Part shown: positions 23,242 to 31,524 of the stretch, piece by piece
Numbering within the stretch: the first letter of the stretch is position 1
Layout of the letters: every line of letters starts with the position of its first letter
Assembly (NCBI GenBank): GCA_020638495.1
Contig: JACKIN010000001.1
Span: forward strand, 186,001 to 250,000
Direction of reading: 5' to 3'
Source: Geminicoccaceae bacterium
GTDB taxonomy: Bacteria > Pseudomonadota > Alphaproteobacteria > Geminicoccales > Geminicoccaceae
Length of the DNA stretch: 64,000 nucleotides
Made by a program: the position numbers and the translations under genes
The notes under the pieces: model-generated
The model's input: only the letters and a program-made list of their open reading frames with translations
Databases searched by the model: none
What the model was told of the DNA's origin: nothing

Positions 23242-24719
23242 CCAGCCGGCTGAGCCGCGCGTCGCTGGGCAGCATTCCGGCGACGGTCCGCCGGCCGGGC
23301 TTCGACCCGGCCGGAGCGGGCCACGGGATCGTCCATCTCGGCGTCGGCGCCTTCCACCGCGCCCACCAGGCCGTCTGCACCGACGACGCCCTGGCCGCTG
23401 CCGGCGGCGACTGGCGGATCCAGGGCGTCAGCCCGCGCAGCACCGACATCGCCGACGCGCTGAACCCGCAGGACGGGCTCTACACGCTCCTGATCCGCGG
23501 CCCCGAAGGCACCGAGGCCCGGATCGTCGGCAGCCTCGGCCGGGTGATCGCGGCAGCCCGCGAGCCGGGCGCGGCGCTCGCGGCCATGAGCGACCCGGCG
23601 ACCCGGATCGTCAGCCTGACGGTGACCGAGAAGGCCTACGGCCTCGATCGCGCCGGCGGCGGCGTCCTGCAGGGCCACCCCGCCATCGCCCCCGACCTGC
23701 AATCGCCCCGGCAGCCGAAGGGTGCCATCGGGCTCCTGGTCGAGGCGCTGCGCCGGCGTCGCCAGCAGGGGCTCGACCCGTTCACCGTGCTCTGCTGCGA
23801 CAACCTGCCGGAGAACGGCACGCTGCTGCGGGCGGGCGTGCTCGACTTCGCCGGCCGGACCGACCCGGCCCTGGCCCGGTGGATCGAGGCCCGGGTCGCC
23901 TTCCCCTCGACCATGGTGGACCGCATCACGCCGGCCGCGACACCGGCGACGCTCGCCGATGCCGCCCGGCTCACCGGCTGCGAGGACCAGGCCGCCATCG
24001 AGACCGAGCCCTTCAGCCAATGGGTCATCGAGGACCGGTTCACGGCGGGCCGCCCGGCCTGGGAGGCGGGCGGGGCGATCTTCGTCGACGACGTCGCGGC
24101 CTACGAGCGGATGAAGCTGCGGATGCTGAACGGCACCCACTCGATGCTCGCCTATGCCGGCTTCCTCGCCGGTCACCGTTACGTGCGCGACGTCATGGGC
24201 GACCCTGTCCTGGCCCGCCTCGTCCGGCGCCAGCTCGCCGCCGCGACCGGCACCCTGCCGCCGCTCGCCGGCATCGATCTCGGCGACTATGCCGCGGCCC
24301 TCTGCCAGCGCTTCGCCAACCCGGCCATCGGCCACGAGACCCGGCAGATCGCCACGGACGGCACCGAGAAGCTGCCGCAGCGACTCCTGGCACCGGCGCT
24401 CGAGCTCAGCCGGCGGGGTGGCGACCTCCGCCCCTTCGCCTTCGCCGTCGCCGCCTGGATGCGCTACGCCCTGGGCCGGACCGATGCCGGCGACGCCTAT
24501 GCGCTCCGCGATCCGCGCGAGGCCGAGATCCGTGCTGCCGTGGCCGGCGGCGGCACGCCGGCCACAATCGCCCGGGCCCTGCACGGGCTGAAAGGCTTGT
24601 TCCCGCCCGAGCTGGTCGCCGATCCGGCATGGACGAGTGCTGTCGAATCGATTCTGGCTGGCATGCTCGGGCGGGGCGTCGCCACCGCCCTTGCCGAGGA
24701 GGCGGCCCGCACCGCCTGA
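23238..24719 (+). CDS. uxuB: Fructuronate reductase, mannitol-dehydrogenase family
   Basis: A 493-residue polyol-dehydrogenase-type enzyme. The NAD-binding start reads GHGIVHLGVGAFHRAHQAV; the family signature K-x4-N-x2-H is KLRMLNGTHS (around residue 290); SQWVIEDRF precedes it. It reduces fructuronate to mannonate, feeding uxuA. No ATG fits the N-terminus. TTG at 23238 overlaps the uxuA stop as TTGA, so translation is coupled. GTG at 23223 is an alternative. Mannitol or arabinitol dehydrogenase activity is possible, but pairing with uxuA favours fructuronate. Confidence 0.87.
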   Translation: MTSRLSRASLGSIPATVRRPGFDPAGAGHGIVHLGVGAFHRAHQAVCTDDALAAAGGDWRIQGVSPRSTDIADALNPQDGLYTLLIRGPEGTEARIVGSLGRVIAAAREPGAALAAMSDPATRIVSLTVTEKAYGLDRAGGGVLQGHPAIAPDLQSPRQPKGAIGLLVEALRRRRQQGLDPFTVLCCDNLPENGTLLRAGVLDFAGRTDPALARWIEARVAFPSTMVDRITPAATPATLADAARLTGCEDQAAIETEPFSQWVIEDRFTAGRPAWEAGGAIFVDDVAAYERMKLRMLNGTHSMLAYAGFLAGHRYVRDVMGDPVLARLVRRQLAAATGTLPPLAGIDLGDYAAALCQRFANPAIGHETRQIATDGTEKLPQRLLAPALELSRRGGDLRPFAFAVAAWMRYALGRTDAGDAYALRDPREAEIRAAVAGGGTPATIARALHGLKGLFPPELVADPAWTSAVESILAGMLGRGVATALAEEAARTA

Positions 24720-24729
24720 CGGGCGTCGT

Positions 24730-25437
24730 TCAATCGACGAACAGATCCGGATGCGCCTCGGCGATCCGCGGCAGCGACTTCAGCAATTCGCCGAGATGCG
24801 TCCGCATCGCGCGCTCCGCTGCGTCCGGATCGCCGGCCTCGATGGCATCGGTGATCGTTCGGTGCTGGTCGATCATGACATCGATCGGCGTCGCTGCCGG
24901 GAAGGAGAGGAAGCGCACCCGATCCATCTGCGCCCGCAGGGTCTCGAGCAGCTTCCAGGCGCTCTCGCAGCCGATGCTGGCCGCGATCGCGCGATGGAGC
25001 TCCTCGTCCTGGCGCAGGAACTCGACCGTATCGTCCGCCTGCCGGGCGGCTTCCTGCCGGTCGATGATCTGCCGCAGGAGCGCGGTCGTGCCGGGTGCCG
25101 CTGCCTCGGCCGCCTTGCGGGCGAACGCCGCCTCGATGGCCTCGCGGATGAACCGGGCGTTCTCGACCTCGCGCCGCGAGATCAGCTGGACGAACGTGCC
25201 GCGCTGCGGCCGGATCTCGACGAGCCCCGCCTCCGCGAGCTTGATGAAGGCCTCCCGCACCGGCTGCCGCGACACGCCGAACTGCCGTGCCAGCTCGGTC
25301 TCCGACAGCAGGTTGCCGGGCCGCAGCCTGAGCTGGATGATGGCCTCGCGCAGCAGGTCGTGGACCCGGCTGCTCATGCTGCCCTGGCGGAAGTTCGCCA
25401 CCGCGGCGACAGCTTCGTCGGGGAAGGCCATGGTCAT
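24730..25437 (-). CDS. GntR/FCD-type regulator of the hexuronate island
   Basis: A 235-residue regulator. The winged helix-turn-helix is LSETELARQFGVSRQPVREAFIKLAEAGLVEIRPQRGTFV (from about residue 43), followed by an all-helical FCD ligand domain with metal-binding residues in RQDEELHRAI, IDQHRTITDAI and MRTHLGELL. This subgroup includes UxuR/ExuR-like regulators that respond to hexuronates. The start at 25437 follows AGGGA; an upstream reading from 25491 has no site. Convergent with uxuB (10 bases apart). It probably represses the TRAP operon and uxuAB, and perhaps itself. Confidence 0.85.
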   Translation of the reverse strand: MTMAFPDEAVAAVANFRQGSMSSRVHDLLREAIIQLRLRPGNLLSETELARQFGVSRQPVREAFIKLAEAGLVEIRPQRGTFVQLISRREVENARFIREAIEAAFARKAAEAAAPGTTALLRQIIDRQEAARQADDTVEFLRQDEELHRAIAASIGCESAWKLLETLRAQMDRVRFLSFPAATPIDVMIDQHRTITDAIEAGDPDAAERAMRTHLGELLKSLPRIAEAHPDLFVD

Positions 25438-25480
25438 GCGAAAGTCCCTGCAGGTCGAAGGGCCGGGATGGCCAGGCCTG

Positions 25481-25498
25481 CATACTACCATTCAACAG
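25481..25498. promoter_or_regulatory. Candidate operator before the GntR regulator gene
   Basis: CATACTACCATTCAACAG lies 44 bases before the regulator start. It shares CATACTA and CAACAG with the sequence at 21959-21973 in the TRAP/uxuA divergent region. If both bind the regulator, this one would be the autoregulatory site. Confidence 0.33.
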
Positions 25499-25531
25499 CT
25501 TGGGCAATTCGCACGAAGCCAGGGCCGGTGC

Positions 25532-26428
25532 TCAGCGCAGATGCGTGTCGAAGAACGCCAGCGTCCGCTCCCAGGCGAGGGTCGCGGCGGCCTCGTCGTA
25601 GCGCGGCGTCGTGTCGTTGTGGAAGCCGTGGTTCACGTCGGGATAGAAATGGACCGTGAATTCCTTGCCGTTCGCCTCGAGCGCTGCGCCATAGGCTTCC
25701 CAGCCCGCGTTGATGCGCTCGTCCAGCCCGGCATAGTGCAGGAGCAGGGGGGCCTCGATGGCAGGCACGTCCTCGACCGCCGGCTGCCGGCCATAGAACG
25801 GCACCGACGCGGCGAGGTCGGGATAGGCGACCGCGAGGGCATTGCAGACCCCGCCGCCATAGCAGAACCCGACGGCACCGACCTTGCCGGTCGACGCCTC
25901 GTGATCCCGAAGGTGCTCGAACGCGGCGAAGAAGTCCGCCATCAGCTTGGCCCCGTCGAGCCGCTGCTGCATCTCGCGACCCTCTTCGTCATTGCCGGGA
26001 TAGCCACCCAGGGGCGTCAGCCCGTCCGGCGCGAAGGCGAGATAGCCCTCCTTGGCCAGTCGCCGCGCGACATCCTCGATATAGGGGTTGAGGCCGCGAT
26101 TCTCGTGGACGACCAGCACGGCGGGCAGGGGGCCCGAGGCATCCGCCGGGCGGGCCATGAGCCCGGCCATCGTGCCGTGCCCCTCCGGGCTCTCGTACTC
26201 GACCCTTTCCGTCACGATGGCCGGATCGTCGGGTGCGACCTGCTGGGCCAGCGCATAGTTCGGCTGAAGCTCGTCCAGGACCATGGCCCCCGTCACCCCC
26301 ACGGCGGTGTACTTGCCGGCCCGGGCGATGAACTCGCGTTTCGACATCCTGCCGTGCACATAGCCGTCGTAGAACTCGAGAATGCGCTGGTCGAAGTCCC
26401 GGGCGCTCTTTCTTTGGGGGCTGGTCAA
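25532..26428 (-). CDS. Dienelactone hydrolase family protein
   Basis: A 298-residue alpha/beta hydrolase. The triad is Cys in GFCYGGGVCN, Asp in HYAGLDERIN and His in DVNHGFHND; family block VVHENRGLNPYIEDVARRLAKEGY is present. The N-terminal 60 residues (MSKREFIARAGKYTAVGVTGAM) resemble a weak twin-arginine-like leader, as often in this subgroup. Start choice: a strong AGGAGG stands five bases before TTG at 26428, giving TSPQRKSARDFDQRI; the ATG at 26458 has only a distant AGAGGA. The natural substrate is unknown; chlorocatechol degradation genes are absent. Confidence 0.82.
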   Translation of the reverse strand: MTSPQRKSARDFDQRILEFYDGYVHGRMSKREFIARAGKYTAVGVTGAMVLDELQPNYALAQQVAPDDPAIVTERVEYESPEGHGTMAGLMARPADASGPLPAVLVVHENRGLNPYIEDVARRLAKEGYLAFAPDGLTPLGGYPGNDEEGREMQQRLDGAKLMADFFAAFEHLRDHEASTGKVGAVGFCYGGGVCNALAVAYPDLAASVPFYGRQPAVEDVPAIEAPLLLHYAGLDERINAGWEAYGAALEANGKEFTVHFYPDVNHGFHNDTTPRYDEAAATLAWERTLAFFDTHLR

Positions 26429-26549
26429 TCTGTCCTCCTGGGGTTCGCGTGTTGCCATCGCGAGTTTTTCCTCTGCTACGACCATCGGGCGAGGTCGGCA
26501 GACGTCCGTGGCGATGGACATGCCAGGACCAAACTAGGTGCGGGACCGC

Positions 26550-26567
26550 CTCCGGCAATTGCCGGAG
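26550..26567. promoter_or_regulatory. Perfect 18-bp palindrome upstream of the hydrolase gene
   Basis: CTCCGGCAATTGCCGGAG is a perfect palindrome lying about 120 bases before the dienelactone hydrolase start and 130 bases from the tRNA gene. It could be an operator or a hairpin. The rest of the 267-base gap (26429-26695) shows nothing else I can name. Confidence 0.35.
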
Positions 26568-26695
26568 AGGCAATTCGGCCCGGGCACACAACAAGCAATG
26601 TCGGCGGGAAACGTCGCCAGAGTTTGTCGGTGGGCGAACGGTTTGTATCGAAATGCCGGCTGCAGCGAGCGCCGCCGGGCCGTGCCCCCCTTGGA

Positions 26696-26772
26696 TGGCG
26701 CGCCCTGCAGGACTCGAACCTGCGACCTGCTGCTTAGAAGGCAGCTGCTCTATCCAGCTGAGCTAAGGGCGC
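26696..26772 (-). tRNA. tRNA-Arg (anticodon TCT)
   Basis: On the - strand the gene begins GCGCCCTTAGCTCAGCTGG and folds into a normal cloverleaf: seven-base acceptor stem (GCGCCCT with AGGGCGC), D arm, anticodon stem CTGCC/GGCAG-type with loop CTTCTAA, and TTCGAGTCC in the T loop. The anticodon TCT reads arginine AGA/AGG codons. The CCA end is encoded. It stands alone. Confidence 0.95.
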
Positions 26773-26823
26773 CCGGCGGCGCTTATAGCAGGGCCGTGGT
26801 CTCGGGGAAACGGCTGGCCGGGC

Positions 26824-27117
26824 TCAGGTGCGGCGGATGAAGTTCTCGGCGTAGGACTTGGGCTGGACGACGCGCACATGCGGCTCGAAGAGCTGGAAGG
26901 TCAGGTTCTCGCGCCGGCAATAGGCGATGGCGGCATCCTTGGTCGGAAAGCGCAGCCGCACCTGCTGGGCCGTGTCGTCCGAGCCGTTCCAGCCGATCAG
27001 CCGGTCGGCCTCGACCCGCGAGCGCGGCTCGAACTCGACGAGCCACTCGTGGGTCTTGCGCCGGCCCGACTGGACCGCGGTCTTCGCCGGTCGATAGATC
27101 CGTGCCTGCATCGCCAT
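26824..27117 (-). CDS. NDUFS4-like complex I accessory subunit
   Basis: A 97-residue protein of the ETC complex I conserved-region family, the bacterial counterpart of mitochondrial NDUFS4 (18 kDa). Diagnostic text is ARIYRPAKTAVQSGRRKTHEWLVEFEP, LIGWNGSDDTAQQVRLRFPTKDAAIAYC and YAENFIRRT. This accessory subunit is essentially confined to Alphaproteobacteria and mitochondria, which supports the placement of the organism. It usually sits away from the nuo operon, as here. MAMQ at 27117 or MQAR at 27111 could be the start. Confidence 0.9.
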   Translation of the reverse strand: MAMQARIYRPAKTAVQSGRRKTHEWLVEFEPRSRVEADRLIGWNGSDDTAQQVRLRFPTKDAAIAYCRRENLTFQLFEPHVRVVQPKSYAENFIRRT

Positions 27118-27150
27118 GGTTCGTGCAATCGCTTGGGGAATGGCCAGGAG

Positions 27151-27828
27151 CTAGGCAATTTTTTCGGATTCCGCAAGCCAGCGGCGGCGCAGCTCCGTGT
27201 GGTGGGCCTGCAGCCAGCGAAGCGGGATGATGGTGTTGGCGGCGAGGATCCGGCCGTTCTCGAGCCAGTCGAACGCGGTCTGGAGCGGGACCACGAAGCT
27301 CCTGATGTCCTCCGCCTCGTGCTCCAGGCCGTGCAGGCCGCCGGCGCCGCTGGCGTCGACCTCGGCGATGAAGCAGGTGCTGCGCTCGGTCACCGCCCCG
27401 GGCGAGGCGACGTAGGTCGCGATCTTCTCGATCCGTCGCGCCTCGAGCCCGGCCTCCTCGACCAGCTCGCGGCGCGCGGTCTCGACGGCGCATTCGCCGG
27501 GCCCGACGAGCCCGGCCACCACCTCGATGAGCCAGGCGCCGGTCGGATGGCGCATGCAGCCGGCCCGGAACTGCTCGATCAGCACGATGCTGTCGATGAC
27601 CGGGTCGTAGGGCAGGACCGCGGCCGCCTCCGGTATGTGGAGGATCTCGCGGGTGATGGTCGGGCTCATCTGCCCGTCGAAGCGGCGATGCTTCAGATCC
27701 ACGACCTCGAAGCGGAAGAAGCCCCGCCAGGCGTCGCGGCTCGCGACGATCCGCACCTCGCGGCCCTCGTCGGCCAGGGGCAGGTCGTCGGCCAGCGCCG
27801 CGGCCGCGCTCTCCGCCCGGTCGGTCAA
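27151..27828 (-). CDS. Nudix hydrolase, ADP-ribose pyrophosphatase type
   Basis: A 225-residue protein. The Nudix box is AGLVGPGECAVETARRELVEEAGL, with the REXXEE core, placed mid-protein after VIDSIVLIEQFRAGCMRHP, which is typical of NudF-type ADP-ribose diphosphatases. It hydrolyses ADP-ribose to AMP and ribose 5-phosphate. No ATG fits; TTG at 27828 overlaps the stop of the preceding Lrp-like gene as TTGA. A macrodomain protein that may also handle ADP-ribose is encoded 17 kb away, but nothing ties the two together. Confidence 0.82.
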   Translation of the reverse strand: MTDRAESAAAALADDLPLADEGREVRIVASRDAWRGFFRFEVVDLKHRRFDGQMSPTITREILHIPEAAAVLPYDPVIDSIVLIEQFRAGCMRHPTGAWLIEVVAGLVGPGECAVETARRELVEEAGLEARRIEKIATYVASPGAVTERSTCFIAEVDASGAGGLHGLEHEAEDIRSFVVPLQTAFDWLENGRILAANTIIPLRWLQAHHTELRRRWLAESEKIA

Positions 27829-28067
27829 GCGAAGGCCTTGAAGGTGATGAGGGTGAAGGTGTCCTTGACGCCGGGCAGGGTCTGCACCGCCTTGTTGACG
27901 AAGCGGCCGATATCGACGTCGGCGGCGAGATGGAACTTCATGATCAGGTCGTACTGGCCGGAGACCGAGTAGACCTCGGAGACCTCCTCGATGGTCTCGA
28001 CCGCCTTGCCGGCCACCTCGTAGGAGCAGCCGAGCTCGCACTTGACCATGACGAAGATCGTTTGCAT
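27825..28067 (-). CDS. Lrp/AsnC ligand-binding (RAM) domain protein
   Basis: An 80-residue stand-alone RAM domain: MQTIFVMVKCELGCSYEVAG, VSGQYDLIMKFHL, IGRFVNKAVQTLPGVKDTFTLI. It corresponds to the C-terminal effector domain of Lrp regulators without the helix-turn-helix. Such proteins form ring oligomers that bind amino acids and may modulate full-length Lrp proteins. The stop overlaps the Nudix start (TTGA), so the two are coupled. Confidence 0.85.
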   Translation of the reverse strand: MQTIFVMVKCELGCSYEVAGKAVETIEEVSEVYSVSGQYDLIMKFHLAADVDIGRFVNKAVQTLPGVKDTFTLITFKAFA

Positions 28068-28101
28068 GGGCGGCTCCCGGTAAAGCGGGCGCGGTTTCGG
28101 G

Positions 28102-29832
28102 TCAGGCCACGGCCTTGATCGGCACCGGCCGCAGGAGGAAGGCGGGGACGTGATCGCCGAGCCCGACCACGGGCTCGTCGCGCGGCTCGCCGCGGCCCCG
28201 CTCCGGCTTCGACGCCGGTGCTGCGGCCTTGGCCACGCCCGTCGGCGGTGCATCGGCGGCGGCCTTGCGCCGGCGCGGCCGGCTCTTCGCCGGCTCCGCC
28301 TCGGCTTCCGGCGTGTCGCCGGCGGCCGGGGTCTCGGCCGTTGCTTCCACGGCCACCGGCTCGGCCGCGACCTCCGCCGTCTCCGGGCGACGCCGCCGCC
28401 GGCGGGTGCCGGCCGGCTCGGCCGGGGCAGCTTCGGTCAGCTCAGCTTCGATCGGGCCAGCTTCAGTTGCGGCAGCTTCGGTCGGGCTGGGCACCGCCGC
28501 TGCCGAGGCTTCGGGTGCCGCCTCCGGCGCGCTGCGCCGCTTGCGTCGGCGCGGGGCCGGTGCCGCGTCGCTCTCCGCTGCGGCTGCCGGTGCCGGTGCC
28601 GCTTCCGCCGACACTGCCTCGGCCTCGCGCTCGGGGGCACGCCGCGCCGGCCTTGCCCGGCTCGGCCGCCGTGGCGCCTCGGCCGCGTCGCTCAGGCTCT
28701 CGATCAGCTTGCGCTCGAGCTTGCTGCCGAGCAGCCGCTCGATCGCGGCCAGATACTTGGCGTCGTCGGGGTCGGCCAGGGTGTAGGCGTGGCCCTCCTT
28801 GCCGGCGCGCCCGGTGCGGCCGATGCGGTGGACATAGTCGTCGGGATGGATCGGCACGTCGAGATTGATGACGACGGGCAGATCGACGATGTCGAGGCCG
28901 CGCGCCGCCACGTCGGTGGCGACGAGGAAGTCGACCGTGCCGGCCTTGAAGGCGTCGAGCGTCGCCTGGCGCTGGCTCTGGTCGAGATCGCCGTGGATGT
29001 CCTGGGCGTTGCGGCCCTGGCGCTGCAGGAACTTGTTGACGGACGAGACGTCGCGCTTGCGGTTGCAGAAGATGATGGCGTTCTCGATCTTCTCGACCTC
29101 GAGCAGCCGGTCGAGGGCGACGCGGCGCTCGATGCCGCGGATGGGCACCACGACGTCGATCACCTTCTCGGCCCGGGTGGAGGGGCGGGCGACCTCGATC
29201 TCGGCCGGGTCGCGCAGGAAGCGCTCGGCGAGGCGGCGCACCTCCTTCGGCATGGTGGCCGAGAAGAGCAGGGTCTGGCCGCGCTTGGTCAAAAGCTGGA
29301 AGATCCGCTCGACATCGGGGATGAAGCCCATGTCGAGCATCCGGTCGGCCTCGTCGATGACGAAGACCTCGACCCCGTTGAGCAGGATGCGGCCGCGATC
29401 GAACCAGTCGAGCAGCCGGCCGGGGGTGGCGATGAGGACGTCGACGCCCTTCTCGAGCAGCTTCTCCTGCTCGCCCATGCCCACACCGCCGATCAGGAGC
29501 GCCATGGTCAGGTTGAGATGCTTGCCGTAGGTCTCGAAGCTCTGCGAGATCTGGGTCGCCAATTCGCGCGTCGGGCTGAGGATCAGCGAGCGCGGCATCC
29601 GGGCCCTGGCGCGCCCGGCGGCGAGCCGGTGCAGCATCGGCAGGGTGAAGCCCGCCGTCTTGCCGGTGCCGGTCTGGGCGATGCCGACGACGTCGCGGCC
29701 GTCGAGCACGGCCGGAATCGCGGCGGCCTGAATCGGGGTCGGATGCACATAGCCCGCGTCGGCGATGGCACGCTGAATTTCCTCGCGCAGCCCGAGCTCC
29801 GCGAAGGTGATGGTCGCTTGTTCGGTGGTCAA
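28102..29832 (-). CDS. DEAD-box RNA helicase with long charged tail
   Basis: A 576-residue helicase. Motifs in order: PTPIQAAAIP (Q), AQTGTGKT (I), PTRELA (Ia), TPGRLLD (Ib), VIDEADRMLD (II), FSATMP (III), IIFCNRKRDV (IV), ATDVAARGLD (V), HRIGRTGRAG (VI). The first 375 residues match RhlE. The last 200 are Ala/Glu/Pro-rich with six clusters of three to six basic residues (RRRKRRS, RRRRRRPE), probably a disordered RNA-binding tail. Start: TTG at 29832 with AAGGA seven bases upstream; no ATG is available nearby. RhlE-type helicases remodel rRNA and mRNA in the cytoplasm. Confidence 0.9.
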   Translation of the reverse strand: MTTEQATITFAELGLREEIQRAIADAGYVHPTPIQAAAIPAVLDGRDVVGIAQTGTGKTAGFTLPMLHRLAAGRARARMPRSLILSPTRELATQISQSFETYGKHLNLTMALLIGGVGMGEQEKLLEKGVDVLIATPGRLLDWFDRGRILLNGVEVFVIDEADRMLDMGFIPDVERIFQLLTKRGQTLLFSATMPKEVRRLAERFLRDPAEIEVARPSTRAEKVIDVVVPIRGIERRVALDRLLEVEKIENAIIFCNRKRDVSSVNKFLQRQGRNAQDIHGDLDQSQRQATLDAFKAGTVDFLVATDVAARGLDIVDLPVVINLDVPIHPDDYVHRIGRTGRAGKEGHAYTLADPDDAKYLAAIERLLGSKLERKLIESLSDAAEAPRRPSRARPARRAPEREAEAVSAEAAPAPAAAAESDAAPAPRRRKRRSAPEAAPEASAAAVPSPTEAAATEAGPIEAELTEAAPAEPAGTRRRRRRPETAEVAAEPVAVEATAETPAAGDTPEAEAEPAKSRPRRRKAAADAPPTGVAKAAAPASKPERGRGEPRDEPVVGLGDHVPAFLLRPVPIKAVA

Positions 29833-29994
29833 GAACAGTCCTTGGTGGGTGACATCGGATGCCGGCCTTGCATGTATAGACGATCGTTGTGGAGTCAATG
29901 ACAAGCGGTCGCGCAACATCCCGTCTTGTGCAAAAAAGCGGCAGGATCGGCGAAGAAGTCGCGGGAGCGAGGGCATGATGCGTGGAAAAGCGGG

Positions 29995-30579
29995 ATGATG
30001 TTGAGCCGGAGCGAATCGCTGCTCTTGATTGTCGACGTGCAGGCGGGGCTGGCCCGGGCGGTCCATGATGCGGGCTCGCGCATCACGAGGCTCGCCCTGC
30101 TGCTGCGGGCGGCGGCGGTGCTGGACGTGCCGGTCATCGTCTCGGAGCAGTATCCGAAGGGCCTCGGGGCCACCGACCCGCGCCTCCTGCCGCTGCCGGA
30201 CGGCGCCACCGTCCTGCCCAAGCTCGCCTTCTCCTGCTGGCGCGAGCCCGTGCTGCGGGCAGCGCTCGAGCGGGCCGGCCGGCGGCAGGTCGTGGTCGCC
30301 GGCATGGAGACCCATGTCTGCGTGCTGCAGACGGCGCTCGATCTCCAGGAAGCGGGCTTCGCCGTGCATCTCGCGGCCGACGCCTCGGGCTCGCGGCGGG
30401 TGGAGGACCGTGCCCTGGGCCAGGCGCGCCTGCGCGATCGGGGGGTGGCGGTCGTGACCGCCGAGATGGTCGTCTTCGAATGGCTGGAGCGGGCCGAGGG
30501 GCCGGCCTTCAAGACGCTGATCCCCGCGATCAAGGCCCTGGGCACGACCGATCCGGGCGCAGCGCGCGGCCGCGACTGA
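29995..30579 (+). CDS. Isochorismatase-family cysteine hydrolase
   Basis: A 194-residue protein. Catalytic triad: Asp in LLLIVDVQAGLARA, Lys in LPKLAFSCW and Cys in AGMETHVCVLQTALDL. A cis-peptide AGMETH segment is typical. Relatives such as YcaC act on amides or imidic esters, but the substrate is unknown. It is divergent from the helicase gene across 162 bases and convergent with fieF. ATG at 29995 or 29998. Confidence 0.83.
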   Translation: MMLSRSESLLLIVDVQAGLARAVHDAGSRITRLALLLRAAAVLDVPVIVSEQYPKGLGATDPRLLPLPDGATVLPKLAFSCWREPVLRAALERAGRRQVVVAGMETHVCVLQTALDLQEAGFAVHLAADASGSRRVEDRALGQARLRDRGVAVVTAEMVVFEWLERAEGPAFKTLIPAIKALGTTDPGAARGRD

Positions 30580-30585
30580 CGGAAT

Positions 30586-31515
30586 TCAGGCGCTGCCGGC
30601 CCTGGCCTCGGCGATCCGGTGGTCGAGGCGGTCGTCCTCGAGCCCGGCCGGCTCCTGGTGGATGATGATCTCGGTCTCGCCGAAAGCCTCCGCCAGCCGT
30701 GCCTCGAGGGCATCCGTGACGCGGTGCGCCCGACGCACGCTCATCGCCCCGTCGATCTCGACATGCAGCTCGATGAAGGTGGTGTTGCCGGCCCGCCTCG
30801 TGCGCAGGTCGTGCAGGTCGACGACATCGGGGTGGTCGCGCACCAGCGCCTCGATGCGCCGCCGCTCGGCGCCGCTGAGCTCGCGGTCCATGAGGGTGTC
30901 GATCGCCGAGCGGCCGAGGCGGGCGGCCTGCCAGGCGAGATAGAGGGCGACCAGCACGGCGGCCACCGGGTCGATCCAGGCGACGTCGAGCCCGGCCGTC
31001 AGGGCCAGGGCGGCGAGCACGAGGAGGTTGGTCGCGAGGTCGGCCGTGTAGTGCAGCCGGTCGGCGGCGATGGCGGTCGAGCCCGTGCGGCGGATGACGA
31101 CGCGCTGCAGGGTGACCAGCGCCAGGGTGATCAGGATGGCGCCCACGAGGACGATGAAGGCGAAAAGCCCGGGCTCGATGACCCTGGGGCTCGCGAGCCG
31201 CTCGGCGGCGCCGATCAGCACGAAGAGGGCCGAGCCCATGACCAGCGAGGCCTGGGCCAGGGCGGAGAGGCTCTCCGCCTTGCCGTGCCCGAAGCGGTGG
31301 CTGCGGTCGGGCGGCTGCTGGCTGACCCGGACGGCGAGGAAGGTGATCAGCGAGCCGCCGATGTCGGCGAGGCTGTCGATCATCGAGGCGAGCACTGCCA
31401 GCGAATCGGAGGCGAGGGCGGCGGCGAGCTTGCCCAGCGTCAAGAGCACCGCGACCGTCAGGCTGGCCCCGGCGGCGAGCCTGACGAGCGCTGCCGGGTC
31501 GAGCCGCTCGAGCAT
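30586..31515 (-). CDS. Cation diffusion facilitator metal efflux protein (FieF type)
   Basis: A 309-residue six-helix transporter with a cytoplasmic C-terminal domain. Metal-site residues are visible: SMIDSLADIGGS (helix 2, D and D), and in helix 5 HYTADLATN (H, D). HRFGHGKAESLSALAQ is the canonical loop. The C-terminal domain ends with an ELHVEIDGAMSVRRAHRVTDALE block. Family members export Zn, Fe, Cd or Mn. The ATG at 31515 is chosen; a TTG two codons earlier is possible. The next gene upstream on the strand ends 10 bases away. Confidence 0.87.
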   Translation of the reverse strand: MLERLDPAALVRLAAGASLTVAVLLTLGKLAAALASDSLAVLASMIDSLADIGGSLITFLAVRVSQQPPDRSHRFGHGKAESLSALAQASLVMGSALFVLIGAAERLASPRVIEPGLFAFIVLVGAILITLALVTLQRVVIRRTGSTAIAADRLHYTADLATNLLVLAALALTAGLDVAWIDPVAAVLVALYLAWQAARLGRSAIDTLMDRELSGAERRRIEALVRDHPDVVDLHDLRTRRAGNTTFIELHVEIDGAMSVRRAHRVTDALEARLAEAFGETEIIIHQEPAGLEDDRLDHRIAEARAGSA

Positions 31516-31524
31516 GGCCAAGGT

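Noticed and set aside
23879..26737. A 952-residue open frame on the + strand spanning uxuB, the regulator and the hydrolase
   Set aside because: It is opposite or out of frame with three well-supported genes; its Arg/Ala-rich text is a GC-rich shadow.
29873..29898. TTGACT and TATACA as a sigma-70 promoter for the helicase
   Set aside because: The two hexamers are only 14 bases apart, too short for a normal promoter spacing.
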